Assembly (NCBI RefSeq): GCF_028550595.1
Contig: NZ_JAQQGN010000004.1
Coordinates: forward strand, 186,001 to 250,000
DNA: 64,000 bases
Reading direction: 5' to 3'
Source of the DNA: Luteimonas sp. BLCC-B24
GTDB lineage: Bacteria > Pseudomonadota > Gammaproteobacteria > Xanthomonadales > Xanthomonadaceae
In this document: one piece after another, positions 54,990 to 63,916 of the stretch
Numbering within the stretch: position 1 is the first letter of the stretch
Layout: every line of letters starts with the position of its first letter
Notes under the pieces: generated by a model
The model's database searches: none
What the model was told of the DNA's origin: nothing
The model's input: the letters and a program-made list of their open reading frames with translations, nothing else
Translations under genes and position numbers: made by a program

Positions 54990-56240
54990 TCACGCCGCGC
55001 CGGCGGCGCGCGAGAGGATGGCGATGACCCGGTCCTGGGCCTCGTGCGAGAGCCCCGGATACAGCGGCAGGCAGATCACCTGGTCGGCGGTGGCGTGCGC
55101 GTGCGGCAGGCGTGCGGGATCGGATGACGGCAGGCCCCGGTACATCGGAAAGCTGCTGATCAGCGGATAGAAATAGCGCCGCGCATGGATGTCCGCCTCC
55201 TTGAGGGCCCCGTAGAGGGCGTCACGCGACAGCGGGTACTCGGGGCGCACCAGCACCGGGTAATAGGCGTAATTGCGCCGGGCCGCGTCGCTGCGGACGA
55301 CGGTGATGCCGGGCATGCGGTCGAAAGCAGCGTCGTAGCGTTCCGAAATCATGCGGCGCTCGGCGAGGACGCCGTCGATGTGCTCGAGCTGCAGCAGGCC
55401 GATGGCCGCGTTGATCTCGCTCATCTTGCCGTTGATGCCGGGTGCGACGACGGTCGTCTCGTCGACGAAACCGAAGTTCTTCAAATGATCGATCCGGCGC
55501 TTGGTGCGCGCATCGGGACTGATGATGGCCCCGCCTTCGAAGGTGTTGAACACCTTCGTGGCGTGCAGGCTCAACACCGACAGGTCGCCGTGGCGGAGAA
55601 TGCTGCCGCCGGCGTCCTGCACGCCGAAGGCGTGGGCGGCGTCGTAGACGACCTTCAGGCCGTAGTTGTCGGCAATCGTCTGGATCGCGTCCGTGTCGCA
55701 GGGGCGGCCGTAGCAGTGCACTGGCAGGATCGCGGTCGTCTGGGGCGTGATCGCGGCCTCGATCGCGGCGGGGTCGAGGTTGAGCGTGACCGGGTCGATG
55801 TCCACGAACACCGGCTTCATCCCGTTCCAGAGCAGCGCGTGCGACGTGGCCACGAAGCTGTAGGGCGTGGTGATGACCTCGCCGGTGATACGCAGCGCCT
55901 GCAGCGCGGTCAACAGGGCCAGGGTGCCGTTGGCGAACAGCGAGATGTGGTCGACGCCGAGGTACTCGGCCAGTCGCCGTTCGAGGTCCCGGTGGCAGGG
56001 CCCGTTGTTGGTCAGTACCTGCCGGTCCCAGATGCCCTGCAGGTACGGGATGAACGCCTCCAGCGGTGGAAGATAGGGGCGGGTGACGTACAGCCGCTCC
56101 TGGGCGCAGTCCGCGCTGCGGACCGCGGCCGCAGGCGGCATCGGCTCGAGCGGTCCGCCGAGGAAGGCGGCGTCCGCGACGGCCCCATCGTGGAGCGCGG
56201 CCGCGCCGTGCGACAGCAGTGAGGCAGGTTCGACAGACAT
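54990..56240 (-). CDS. vioA: DegT/DnrJ-family sugar aminotransferase (VioA-like)
   Basis: A 416-residue PLP aminotransferase: N-terminal 50-residue extension, then ITTPYSFVATSHALLWNGMK, YDAAHAFGVQDAGG, and the internal-aldimine lysine K229 in SLHATKVFNTFEGG. Members convert NDP-4-keto-6-deoxy-sugars to 4-amino sugars; VioA makes dTDP-viosamine, known as part of xanthomonad and Pseudomonas flagellin glycans. ATG at 56240 has AGGA upstream; GTG at 56243 is possible. The matching formyl/acyl transferase VioB is absent from the window; the ATP-grasp gene takes that place. Confidence 0.87.
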   Translation of the reverse strand: MSVEPASLLSHGAAALHDGAVADAAFLGGPLEPMPPAAAVRSADCAQERLYVTRPYLPPLEAFIPYLQGIWDRQVLTNNGPCHRDLERRLAEYLGVDHISLFANGTLALLTALQALRITGEVITTPYSFVATSHALLWNGMKPVFVDIDPVTLNLDPAAIEAAITPQTTAILPVHCYGRPCDTDAIQTIADNYGLKVVYDAAHAFGVQDAGGSILRHGDLSVLSLHATKVFNTFEGGAIISPDARTKRRIDHLKNFGFVDETTVVAPGINGKMSEINAAIGLLQLEHIDGVLAERRMISERYDAAFDRMPGITVVRSDAARRNYAYYPVLVRPEYPLSRDALYGALKEADIHARRYFYPLISSFPMYRGLPSSDPARLPHAHATADQVICLPLYPGLSHEAQDRVIAILSRAAGAA

Positions 56241-56288
56241 CACGGTTCCTGGCAGGGCGAGCGGTCGTCGCCTCCGATGTCTCCCTCC

Positions 56289-56304
56289 TGCAAGGGATGT
56301 GCCG
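56289..56304 (-). promoter_or_regulatory. Sigma-54 promoter of the flagellin-modification operon
   Basis: CGGCACATCCCTTGCA on the minus strand: GGCAC, 5 nt, TTGC. It ends 48 bp before the aminotransferase ATG. Thus the modification genes would be switched on before the sigma-28-driven flagellin. Confidence 0.78.
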
Positions 56305-56413
56305 TCGGCGCGACGGAACGCCGTCGCCCGTCCCGCGACGGTTCACCGGCGCGGCGCCACGCGGCACTCCGGCCACCGTCGGCCGTGCGCCACCACACCG
56401 CAGGCACGAAAAA

Positions 56414-56439
56414 GCCCGCCTCCGTCACCGGAGGCGGGC
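56414..56439 (-). terminator. Rho-independent terminator of fliC
   Basis: An 11-bp perfect stem GCCCGCCTCCG (56414-56424) with its complement (56429-56439), loop TCAC; on the minus strand it is followed by TTTTT. It ends 27 bp after the flagellin stop codon and isolates fliC from the sigma-54 operon downstream. Confidence 0.93.
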
Positions 56440-56466
56440 GTTCGATCACCGCATTTCGAGAATGGC

Positions 56467-57297
56467 TTACTGCAGCAGGCTGAGCACGCTCTGCGGGGCC
56501 GACTTGGCCTGCGCCAGCATCGCGGTACCGGCCTGCTGGAGGATCTGCGTGCGGGTCAGTTCCACCGTCTCCTTGGCATAGTCGGTGTCCTGGATGCGGC
56601 TGCGCGAGGCCGAGAGGTTCTCGGAGCTGGTCTGCAGGTTCGAGACGGCCGAGCTGAAGCGGTTCTGGATCGCACCGAGGTCCGCGCGGGACTCGTTGAC
56701 CGACTTCAGGGCCGCATCGAGCGTATCGAGCTGGGTGGCGCCCGAACCGGCGCTCATGCTCGCGATCGAGAAGCCGCTGGACGTCACGCCGCTGAGCGCG
56801 GTCTTGATGTCGGTCAGGGTGATGTCGATCTTGTCGTTGTCGGTGGCGTTCGCGCCGACCTGGATCGAGATCGTGGTGCCGCTGCTGAGCAGCTCGGTGC
56901 CGTTGAACTTGGTGTTGTCGACGACGCGCAGGATTTCCGACTGCAGCTGGCTGACTTCCTTCTGCAGCGCGGCCTTGTCGTCGCTGCTGTTGGTGCCGTT
57001 GGCGGCCTGGACGGCCAGCTCGCGGATGCGCTGCAGGTTGTTGCCGATTTCGCCGAGGGCGCCTTCAGCGGTCTGTGCCAGCGAGATGCCGTCGTTGGCG
57101 TTGCGCGCGGCCTGGTCCATACCACGGACCTGCGCGGTCATGCGCTGCGAGATGGCGAGGCCGGCGGCGTCGTCCTTGGCGCTGTTGATGCGCAGGCCCG
57201 AGGACAGGCGCTGGATCGTCGTCGACAGCGAGGCGCTGTTGGTCGACAGGTTGCGCTGGGCGTTCAGAGCGATGGTGTTGGTGTTGATGACGGACAT
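56467..57297 (-). CDS. fliC: Flagellin FliC
   Basis: A 276-residue flagellin, short for the family: D0/D1 helices at both ends (SVINTNTIALNAQRNLSTNS; ILQQAGTAMLAQAKSAPQSV) and only a small middle, so the outer D2/D3 domains are mostly missing. The region corresponding to flg22 begins QRLSSGLRINSAKDDAAGLA. Ser/Thr-rich stretches in the middle (GVTSSGFSIASMSAGSG) are likely glycosylation sites for the adjacent operon. Ribosome site AGGAGA. Two sigma-28 promoters upstream and a strong terminator downstream. Confidence 0.97.
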   Translation of the reverse strand: MSVINTNTIALNAQRNLSTNSASLSTTIQRLSSGLRINSAKDDAAGLAISQRMTAQVRGMDQAARNANDGISLAQTAEGALGEIGNNLQRIRELAVQAANGTNSSDDKAALQKEVSQLQSEILRVVDNTKFNGTELLSSGTTISIQVGANATDNDKIDITLTDIKTALSGVTSSGFSIASMSAGSGATQLDTLDAALKSVNESRADLGAIQNRFSSAVSNLQTSSENLSASRSRIQDTDYAKETVELTRTQILQQAGTAMLAQAKSAPQSVLSLLQ

Positions 57298-57397
57298 GAT
57301 GCTGGTCTCCTGGGTTGGGAATCCGGCGCGGGAACAGGGCCTGGCCGGTGGTCTCCGCAGGGGTTGGCGCTGTGGGCCCTGTCCTCTGCTGTAACCA

Positions 57398-57424
57398 ATA
57401 ACGGCGTCTCGTCGTCAAGCTTTA
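57398..57424 (-). promoter_or_regulatory. Sigma-28 promoter of fliC, proximal
   Basis: TAAAGCTT, 11 nt, GCCGTTAT on the minus strand (TAAA-N15). It ends 101 bp before the fliC ATG. Confidence 0.85.
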
Positions 57425-57471
57425 ATGCTGTTTTTGCCGGCGATTCGCAGCCCGTTGCCGGACCGCTTGCA

Positions 57472-57498
57472 TTAACGGCAGTCGCGGCCGCGGGTTTA
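57472..57498 (-). promoter_or_regulatory. Sigma-28 promoter of fliC, distal
   Basis: TAAA, 15 nt, GCCGTTAA on the minus strand, 74 bp upstream of the proximal site, about seven helical turns. Its -10 differs from consensus GCCGATAA at one position. Confidence 0.72.
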
Positions 57499-57793
57499 GC
57501 GCGGCGTGGAATCGGCACCGCAGGTGGCCTCACGCCGACGAGGACGCGCGCTGCGCACGCGCGCGCATCGCCACCGCGACGCATCGTGCGCGTCGATATG
57601 CAACGGATCGCATGCCGATGGCGGCAGGCGTGCAGTCTGGTCCGGTCATTCGCCGCCGCCGTGTGCGCCGCCCGGCGCCGACCGGCGTTTCAGCCGGGTC
57701 CGGACATCGTCGATTAACGGCGCCTTCGAAAGAACTGCGATGTTCGAGTCGACCGGCGGCACGCGGAGGCCGCCGTCGAATGGTCCAGCGTGA

Positions 57794-58993
57794 TCAGCGC
57801 ATGAGGTCGAACAGCGACAGCCGCTGCATCTGCGAGAAGCTCAGCTGCGCAGCTTCCAGCGCGATCTTCTCGAGATTGAAGCGCCCGATCGCATCGACAT
57901 AGTCGAGATCGCGCAGTCCGGACAACGTGCTCTTGAGCGTCACATCGAGCGCACCGCGCAGCTCCGCCGCCTGATCCAGCGCCGCGAGCTGCGCGCCGCC
58001 GCTGGCGCGGGCGTCGATGAAATGGTTCTCCGCCGTCGTGATGTCGCGCATCGCGCTGCGCATGGCGTTCTGCTGCGCGGCACGCTCGGCGTCGGTGGTG
58101 GGCGAGGTCGTGAGCGCCTGCAGCAGGCCGTCCAGGGTCGCGAACACGTCGCGGGTATCGGACGGCCCGATCTGGAACGTGTCCCCGTTCGCGGGCGCGC
58201 CGCTGATCGTCAGCTGCAGACCTCCGAACGCGATGGCTTCGCCGGACGCGTACGTCCCGGTGGCCACGGCGGCGCCGCCGGCATCACGAATGGTGTAGGC
58301 GTTGCCGGTGCCGAACTCCACCTGGTAGCGCGCGCCGTTCCATGCCGACGCGTCGGTCAGCGCGAAGCCACCGATCTGACCGGTGCCGGTGTTGGCGTTC
58401 GACGCCACCGCATCGATGCGTCCGTTCCCGGTGCGCACCCGTAGGAAGACCTCGCTGCCCGGCAGCGCGTCGGACGCGAACATCTCGGGCGCGATCTCCA
58501 CCTGGCGTTGTGTCTGGTCACCGCCGTAGACCACGCTGCTGCCGCTGCGCGAGAACGGGGGATCGCCGTCCTGGGCGCCGCCGAACAGGAACCGGCCCAT
58601 GCCGTCGGCGGCATTGGCGAGATCGAGCAACCCGTCGCGCAGCGTGCGCACTTCGGCCGCGATGGTCTTGCGGTCGCTGTCGGACATCGTGCCGCTGCTG
58701 GCCTGGATGGTCAGCACCTTGACCCGGCTCATGATGTCGCCCGCCTGGGTCAGCACGTTCTCCTGCATGCCGAGGCGATGGCCGACCGTGTCGCCGTTCT
58801 TGCCGAAGCGCTCGAGTTCGGCCACGGCGCGGTCCAGGCCCACCGCCGCGCCGGCCCCGACCGGGTCGTCCTTGCCGGTGTTGAGTTTCAGGGCGGTGGC
58901 GAGCTGCTGCTGCAGCTTCGCGAGCGACGCCTGGCGGGTCTGCATGCTGCTCAGCGACTGCTGGTAGCGCATGCCTGTCGAGATGCGGGTCAT
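57794..58993 (-). CDS. flgL: Hook-filament junction protein FlgL (HAP3)
   Basis: A 399-residue FlgL: flagellin-like N-terminus (MTRISTGMRYQQSLSSMQTR, QLATALKLNTGKDDP) and C-terminal coil (LESTLSGLRDLDYVD region and ALEAAQLSFSQMQRLSLFDL). The middle is a beta-rich domain. ATG overlaps the flgK stop (ATGA). Confidence 0.95.
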   Translation of the reverse strand: MTRISTGMRYQQSLSSMQTRQASLAKLQQQLATALKLNTGKDDPVGAGAAVGLDRAVAELERFGKNGDTVGHRLGMQENVLTQAGDIMSRVKVLTIQASSGTMSDSDRKTIAAEVRTLRDGLLDLANAADGMGRFLFGGAQDGDPPFSRSGSSVVYGGDQTQRQVEIAPEMFASDALPGSEVFLRVRTGNGRIDAVASNANTGTGQIGGFALTDASAWNGARYQVEFGTGNAYTIRDAGGAAVATGTYASGEAIAFGGLQLTISGAPANGDTFQIGPSDTRDVFATLDGLLQALTTSPTTDAERAAQQNAMRSAMRDITTAENHFIDARASGGAQLAALDQAAELRGALDVTLKSTLSGLRDLDYVDAIGRFNLEKIALEAAQLSFSQMQRLSLFDLMR

Positions 58994-60867
58994 CGGCGAA
59001 CGGCTCCGAGCAGGGACTGGAACAGGTTGTCGGCAGTCGAGATGAGCTGGGCGGCCGCCTGGTAGGCCTGCTGCAGGCGGAGCATGTTGGCGGCTTCCTC
59101 GTCGAGGTTGACGCCGGAAATGCTCTCGCGTGCGGCGTAGGCCTGCTCGTGCAGCGATGCCTGTGCCTCGGCGGCGTAGCTGGCGTGGCGCGCGGCCGAG
59201 CCCACCGCGGTGGTCAGACCGGAGATCGCACCGTTGAGGGTCAGCGAGCCACCGTTGAGCGCCGCCTGCGTCTCGACGCCGGCGAGCAGGGCGGCGTTGC
59301 TGTTGTTGCTCGACCCCGGCGCGGTCGGCGCCATGATGAAGCTGTCGCCGGCGCTGGGAATGCCGTCGAGGGTGAACGACCAGCCGTTGGCGCTGATCGT
59401 GTCGCCCGGTGCGTAGGCGAAGGGGCCGTTGCCGTCGAGCATGTACTGGTCGGCGTCGAGGAATTCGATGGTCGACGGGGTGCGCAGCGCCGGATCCGCG
59501 GCGTCGACGACGCGCACCGCTCGCGGCAGGCCGCTGCCGAGATTGCCCAGCGCCGCCTGGACCTGCACCGGTGCAGCCGCGGCGATCCGGGAGGGATCGG
59601 TGATCGCGACCGTCAGTCCACGTGCGGCCTGCGCCGTCGGCTCGAGCAGAAAGCGGTCACCGTCCTGCGCAGCACCGTCGAGCGCCAGCGCGACGCCGGC
59701 CACGCGCAGTGGATCGCCCGAGGCCCCGGTACCGGTGACCGGGACCGCGACGCCGGTGGCGGCGTCGGTCGCGGTCCACGCGCCCGCCTGGAACTGCACG
59801 ACCAGGTTGCGCCCGGTGATCGCGCCCAGATCGTCCACGCTGGTCGAGAACCGGGCCGTCCCGGTGTTCGCGGCGTGCCCGCTGATGACCGGAGCGGGTA
59901 CGTTGAAGAACGGTCCGCCCATGGCACCGTACTGGTCGACGCCGGCGGCGTGGCCGGCGTTGAAGCTCGTGCCCAGCGCGAGCGCGATCCGGCCCAGTTC
60001 GGACTGGGTCTGGTCGAGGACCTGGCTGCGGAACTCCAGCAGCCCGCCGATGCCGCCCCCCATGATGCGTTCGTCGAGGCGGATCGTCTGGCCCTGGGTC
60101 TGCAGCGCGAGCTGCTGGCGCTCGGGCCGGTACGGGTCGGTGACCATCGTCAGCTGCGAGGCCTGCACCCCGACCACCAGGGCCTGGCCACCCGCGGAAA
60201 ACACGTTCATCGCGCCGCCGTCCTGCTGCACGGCGGTGCCACCGGTCAGCGCCACGAGATCCCGGATGAGCTGGTCGCGGCGGTCCAGCAGGTCCGGCGC
60301 GGCGGTCTGCGCGGTGCCGATGCTGCCATTGAGACGTGCGATCTCCCCGGCGAGGCGGTTGACCTCGCCGGCACTCGCGGCGAGTCCGCTGTTCACCTCG
60401 GTCGAGAGCCGGTCGAACTGCCCCTGCAATTGCTGGAACCGGGTGGTCAGGGCGTTCGCCTGGCCCAGCATGTTCTGCCGCTCGGCCGGCGCCGAGGCGT
60501 TCGACGACAACGCGCTGACGGAATCGAAGAAGTTCGACCAGATGCCGGAGATGCCCGTCGCCTTGTCCGACATCAACGTGTCCACACGCGTGGACAGCGC
60601 CGCCAGGCGTTCGAGCCGCGCCAGCTCCCCCGTGCTGTCGATCAGCCGCGCATTGGCCAGGTCGTCCGCCACCCGGCGCACGTCGGTGATCTGGGTGCCG
60701 CGGCCCACGTAGCCCGCGCCGATGAACTGCGGCGAGCGCGCCTCGAAGTCCACCGTCTGCCGGCTGTAGCCGGGCGTGTTGATGTTGGCGACGTTGTGGC
60801 TGACCGTCGACAGCGCCCGCTGGAAGGCGATCAGGGCGCTGGTGCCGGTGGAGAGGATGTTGGCCAT
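58990..60867 (-). CDS. flgK: Hook-filament junction protein FlgK (HAP1)
   Basis: A 625-residue FlgK: N-terminal rod/hook signature (LIAFQRALSTVSHNVANINT, PGYSRQTVDFEARSPQFIG), large variable middle, and C-terminal ISGVNLDEEAANMLRLQQAY. It joins the hook to FlgL. 8 bp after flgJ. No FliA box was found directly upstream, so it is probably read from the flg operon or from a site inside flgJ. Confidence 0.96.
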   Translation of the reverse strand: MANILSTGTSALIAFQRALSTVSHNVANINTPGYSRQTVDFEARSPQFIGAGYVGRGTQITDVRRVADDLANARLIDSTGELARLERLAALSTRVDTLMSDKATGISGIWSNFFDSVSALSSNASAPAERQNMLGQANALTTRFQQLQGQFDRLSTEVNSGLAASAGEVNRLAGEIARLNGSIGTAQTAAPDLLDRRDQLIRDLVALTGGTAVQQDGGAMNVFSAGGQALVVGVQASQLTMVTDPYRPERQQLALQTQGQTIRLDERIMGGGIGGLLEFRSQVLDQTQSELGRIALALGTSFNAGHAAGVDQYGAMGGPFFNVPAPVISGHAANTGTARFSTSVDDLGAITGRNLVVQFQAGAWTATDAATGVAVPVTGTGASGDPLRVAGVALALDGAAQDGDRFLLEPTAQAARGLTVAITDPSRIAAAAPVQVQAALGNLGSGLPRAVRVVDAADPALRTPSTIEFLDADQYMLDGNGPFAYAPGDTISANGWSFTLDGIPSAGDSFIMAPTAPGSSNNSNAALLAGVETQAALNGGSLTLNGAISGLTTAVGSAARHASYAAEAQASLHEQAYAARESISGVNLDEEAANMLRLQQAYQAAAQLISTADNLFQSLLGAVRR

Positions 60868-60875
60868 GAACGGAC

Positions 60876-62066
60876 TCAGCGACGCAGGAGCGCCTGGACC
60901 GCGCGTTCGGCGGCCTCGGCGACGGTGTTTACGGCGGCGGGCGCCGCGGCGTGTGAAGCGGGCGCGGCGCCGCTACCGGCGCGTGCGAACTGGGAAATGG
61001 TCGACAGCGCACGGTCGATGGTCGGGCCGTTGGCGATCGCGCTGAGCTTGTCGGCATAGCGTGGATCGGTGGCGTAGCCGGCCTGCTGCAGCGCGGTGGC
61101 GAAGCGGCGCACGTCGCCGCCGGATTCCAGGGCCTGGCGGTAGCGTGGATTCTGTTTGAGCAGGCGCACGTAGTCGGCGAAACTCTCGGCCGGCGAGCCG
61201 TAGGCGCGGAAATCCGCACGCTCGGTGTGGCGCACGCCGTTGGTGTATTCGTGGGTGTTCACCGTCGCGCGCTCGCCGGTCCAGCCGGTGGCCTTGATGC
61301 CGAACAGGTTGTTGGCGGTGCTGCCGTCGCCGCGACGGATGGTGCGCCGGCCCCAGCCGGTTTCGAGCGCGGCCTGGGCCACCAGGGCCTTGGCGTCGAC
61401 GCCGAGTTCGCGCGCCGCGGCCTGCGCGTGCGACCAGATTGACGCGACGAAGCGCTCGGGTGACTGCGGTGCGAAGGAGTCTGCCGCCGCGCGCGAGGCG
61501 CGCTCCAGCGCGGCGGGCGCCTGCGCCATCACCGCGCCCGCACCGCGTGCGATGCCGGTCGCGGCGTCGGCCACCGGCCGGGCGCGCTGCATCAGGGCGT
61601 CGATGAAGCCGTCCATCGGCGAGCGCGTCGACGCGTCCGAGACATGCGAGCTGTTCGACGGGCGACCGGCGATGAGATCGAGCGTCTGCGCGCCCAGCGC
61701 CTCGGGCAGGGCGCTCATGCCGGCGCCGCCGGTCAGCGGCAGACCGCCGGCCGCATCGGCCGGCGGCGCGAGGCGCGGGTCGAGTGCGGCGCCGCCGGCA
61801 TCGCCGCCGCCGAGCTGGCGCGCGATCACCTTGGCGAGGCCCAGACCGTTGCCCTCGGTCATCGACTTGGCCAGCCGCTGGTCGTAGAGGTCGCGGTAGA
61901 GCTGGTTCTCGCCCGGGAACAAGGCGTCGCCGAAGCTGGCGTCGCGCATGCTCTTGATCAGCATCTGCGCGAATACACCTTCGAACTCGCGCGCGGCCTG
62001 GTCGATGCGCGCGGCATCGGGGCGCTGGGCGGGATTGAGTTCGAGCGGGGCGGACGCGATGCGCAT
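60876..62066 (-). CDS. flgJ: Peptidoglycan hydrolase/rod-cap protein FlgJ
   Basis: A 396-residue two-domain FlgJ. N-terminal rod-scaffold domain about 15-90 (AREFEGVFAQMLIKSMRDAS), a long Ala-rich linker about 90-200, and a C-terminal glucosaminidase domain with the catalytic E235 (AQAALETGWGRRTI) and the later ESFADYVRLLKQNPRYR. It drills the wall for the rod. ATG at 62066 is one base from the flgI stop; upstream in-frame codons belong to flgI in another frame. Confidence 0.94.
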   Translation of the reverse strand: MRIASAPLELNPAQRPDAARIDQAAREFEGVFAQMLIKSMRDASFGDALFPGENQLYRDLYDQRLAKSMTEGNGLGLAKVIARQLGGGDAGGAALDPRLAPPADAAGGLPLTGGAGMSALPEALGAQTLDLIAGRPSNSSHVSDASTRSPMDGFIDALMQRARPVADAATGIARGAGAVMAQAPAALERASRAAADSFAPQSPERFVASIWSHAQAAARELGVDAKALVAQAALETGWGRRTIRRGDGSTANNLFGIKATGWTGERATVNTHEYTNGVRHTERADFRAYGSPAESFADYVRLLKQNPRYRQALESGGDVRRFATALQQAGYATDPRYADKLSAIANGPTIDRALSTISQFARAGSGAAPASHAAAPAAVNTVAEAAERAVQALLRR

Positions 62067-62067
62067 G

Positions 62068-63189
62068 TCAGATGACCTCGAGCTCCGCGCGCAGCGCACC
62101 GGCCTGCTTGAGCGCTTCGAGAATGGCGATCAGATCACCCGGCGCGGCGCCGACGGCGTTCACCGCGCGCACGATCTCGTCCAGCGACGTGCCGCCGGCG
62201 AACTTGAACATGCGGCTGCCGTCCTGGTTCACGGCGATGTCCGTCTGCGGCGTGACCACGGTGCTGCCGCCGCTGAAGCCGCCGGGCTGGCTCACGCCCA
62301 GGCTCTCGGTGATGGTCACGCTGAGCGAACCGTGCGCGATCGCCGCCGGCATCACCTTCACCAGTGCCCCCATGACCACGGTACCGGTGCGCGAATTGAC
62401 GATGACCTTGGCCGGCGCGGCGCCGGCCGAGAGCTGCACGTTCTCCACCTCGGCCAGGAAGCCGATGCGCGCGCCCGGATCGAACGGCGCGCGCACCGCG
62501 ACGGTCACGCCGTCGACCGCGCGCGCGGTGCCGGGGCCGAAGCGCGCATCGAGCGCGGCCACCATGTTGCGGATCGTGCTGAAATCGCCGCGGTTGAGAT
62601 TGAGCGTGAGTTCACCACTGTCGCCGAAACCGCCGTCGACCGCGCGCTCGACCATCGCACCATTGGGAATGCGGCCCACGCTCGGCACGTTCACCGACAC
62701 GCGCGAGCCGTCGCGGCCCTGCGCGCCGAAGCCGCCGACCACCAGGCTGCCCTGGGCGATGGCGTAGACCTGGCCGTCGGCGCCCTTGAGGGGCGCCATC
62801 AGCAGCGTGCCGCCGCGCAGCGACACCGCATTGGCGATCGAGGAGACGGTGATGTCGATCGTCTGCCCGGGCTTGGCGAACGCCGGCAGCTCGGCGTGGA
62901 TCGCCACCGCGGCCACGTTCTTGAGCTGCGGGTTGACGTTCGCCGGCACCGTGACGCCCAGCTCGTTGAGCATGTTGCGCAGGCTCTGCACGGTGAAGGG
63001 CGACTGGCTGGTGCGGTCGCCGCTGCCGTCGAGACCGACGACGAGCCCGTAGCCGACGAGCGCGTTGCCGCGCACGCCGCCGACGGTGGCGAGATCCTTG
63101 ATGCGCTCCTGGGCGTGCAGCGGTGCCGCGAACGCGGCGACGGCGAGCAGAGCGAGGGGCATCAGACGGAGCAGGGAAGAGCGCGACAT
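62068..63189 (-). CDS. flgI: Flagellar P-ring protein FlgI
   Basis: A 373-residue FlgI: Sec signal peptide ([22 protein letters not shown] with AxA site), then [40 protein letters not shown], and closing [20 protein letters not shown]. Periplasmic ring around the rod. 20 bp after flgH. Confidence 0.97.
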   Translation of the reverse strand: MSRSSLLRLMPLALLAVAAFAAPLHAQERIKDLATVGGVRGNALVGYGLVVGLDGSGDRTSQSPFTVQSLRNMLNELGVTVPANVNPQLKNVAAVAIHAELPAFAKPGQTIDITVSSIANAVSLRGGTLLMAPLKGADGQVYAIAQGSLVVGGFGAQGRDGSRVSVNVPSVGRIPNGAMVERAVDGGFGDSGELTLNLNRGDFSTIRNMVAALDARFGPGTARAVDGVTVAVRAPFDPGARIGFLAEVENVQLSAGAAPAKVIVNSRTGTVVMGALVKVMPAAIAHGSLSVTITESLGVSQPGGFSGGSTVVTPQTDIAVNQDGSRMFKFAGGTSLDEIVRAVNAVGAAPGDLIAILEALKQAGALRAELEVI

Positions 63190-63209
63190 GGCGGTGACCC
63201 GGTGGAGAC

Positions 63210-63908
63210 TCAGTAGGGATAGAGACGCGAATGGAAGAAACGGCCGAGCCAGCCCATCGCATTGGACTGCGCGATCGCGCCCCGGCCGCCGTAGACGATG
63301 CGGGCATCGCCCACGCGGCTGGACATCACGGTGTTGTCGGGGCCGATGTCGGCCGGGCGCACGATGCCCTGCACCTGCACCAGCTCGTTGCCCTGGTTGA
63401 GACGGATCTGCTTGCTGCCTTCGACCACCAGGTTGCCGTTGGGCAGGCGCTGGACGACGGTCACCGTCACGCTGCCCTGCAGGCGGTTGCTCTGGGCGCT
63501 GCGGCCGCTGGCGTCAAAATCCCGACTGCCGCTGGCCGAGGCGCTCAGCACATCGCGGCCGCCGATCGTGACCGGTGCGCCGAACACCTGCGGCACGCCG
63601 ATGTCGATGCTGCTCTCCTTGGCCACCTGGGTGCTGGCATTGGTCTGCGCGGTGGTGTTTTCCACCAGCTGGATGGTCAGCAGGTCGCCGACGTCACGCG
63701 CGCGGCGGTCGGCGAACAGCGACATGCCGCCGTGGCCGCCGGCCTGGTAGATGGCGCCGGGCGTGGCCTGCGCGGGCAGGGCGACGACCGGCTGGATCGG
63801 CGCCATCGCCGGATACGGCCGCACGTCGCCGGCGGCGACGCAGCCCGCCAGCAGGGCGGGCAGGGCCAGTGCGCAGGTGGGGCCGAAAAACTGGAGGCGA
63901 GAGTTCAT
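63210..63908 (-). CDS. flgH: Flagellar L-ring lipoprotein FlgH
   Basis: A 232-residue outer-membrane lipoprotein: signal peptide with lipobox LLAGC (C22), then [20 protein letters not shown] and the C-terminal [20 protein letters not shown] with [13 protein letters not shown]. Forms the L-ring with the P-ring inside. 8 bp after flgG. Confidence 0.97.
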   Translation of the reverse strand: MNSRLQFFGPTCALALPALLAGCVAAGDVRPYPAMAPIQPVVALPAQATPGAIYQAGGHGGMSLFADRRARDVGDLLTIQLVENTTAQTNASTQVAKESSIDIGVPQVFGAPVTIGGRDVLSASASGSRDFDASGRSAQSNRLQGSVTVTVVQRLPNGNLVVEGSKQIRLNQGNELVQVQGIVRPADIGPDNTVMSSRVGDARIVYGGRGAIAQSNAMGWLGRFFHSRLYPY

Positions 63909-63916
63909 CGCGGTGC

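Larger units (their letters stand above)
57298..57793. other. flgL-fliC spacer (496 bp)
   Basis: No plausible gene on either strand. It holds the two tandem sigma-28 promoters of fliC (57398-57424, 57472-57498) and about 100 bp of fliC leader. Nearer flgL there is an isolated GCCGTTAAT (57713-57721 on the minus strand) without a -35, and a 7-bp stem CGGCGGC/GCCGCCG (57754-57760, 57769-57775) that may help end flgL transcription but has no U-tract. The 57500-57700 part is G+C-rich without recognisable signals. Confidence 0.6.
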
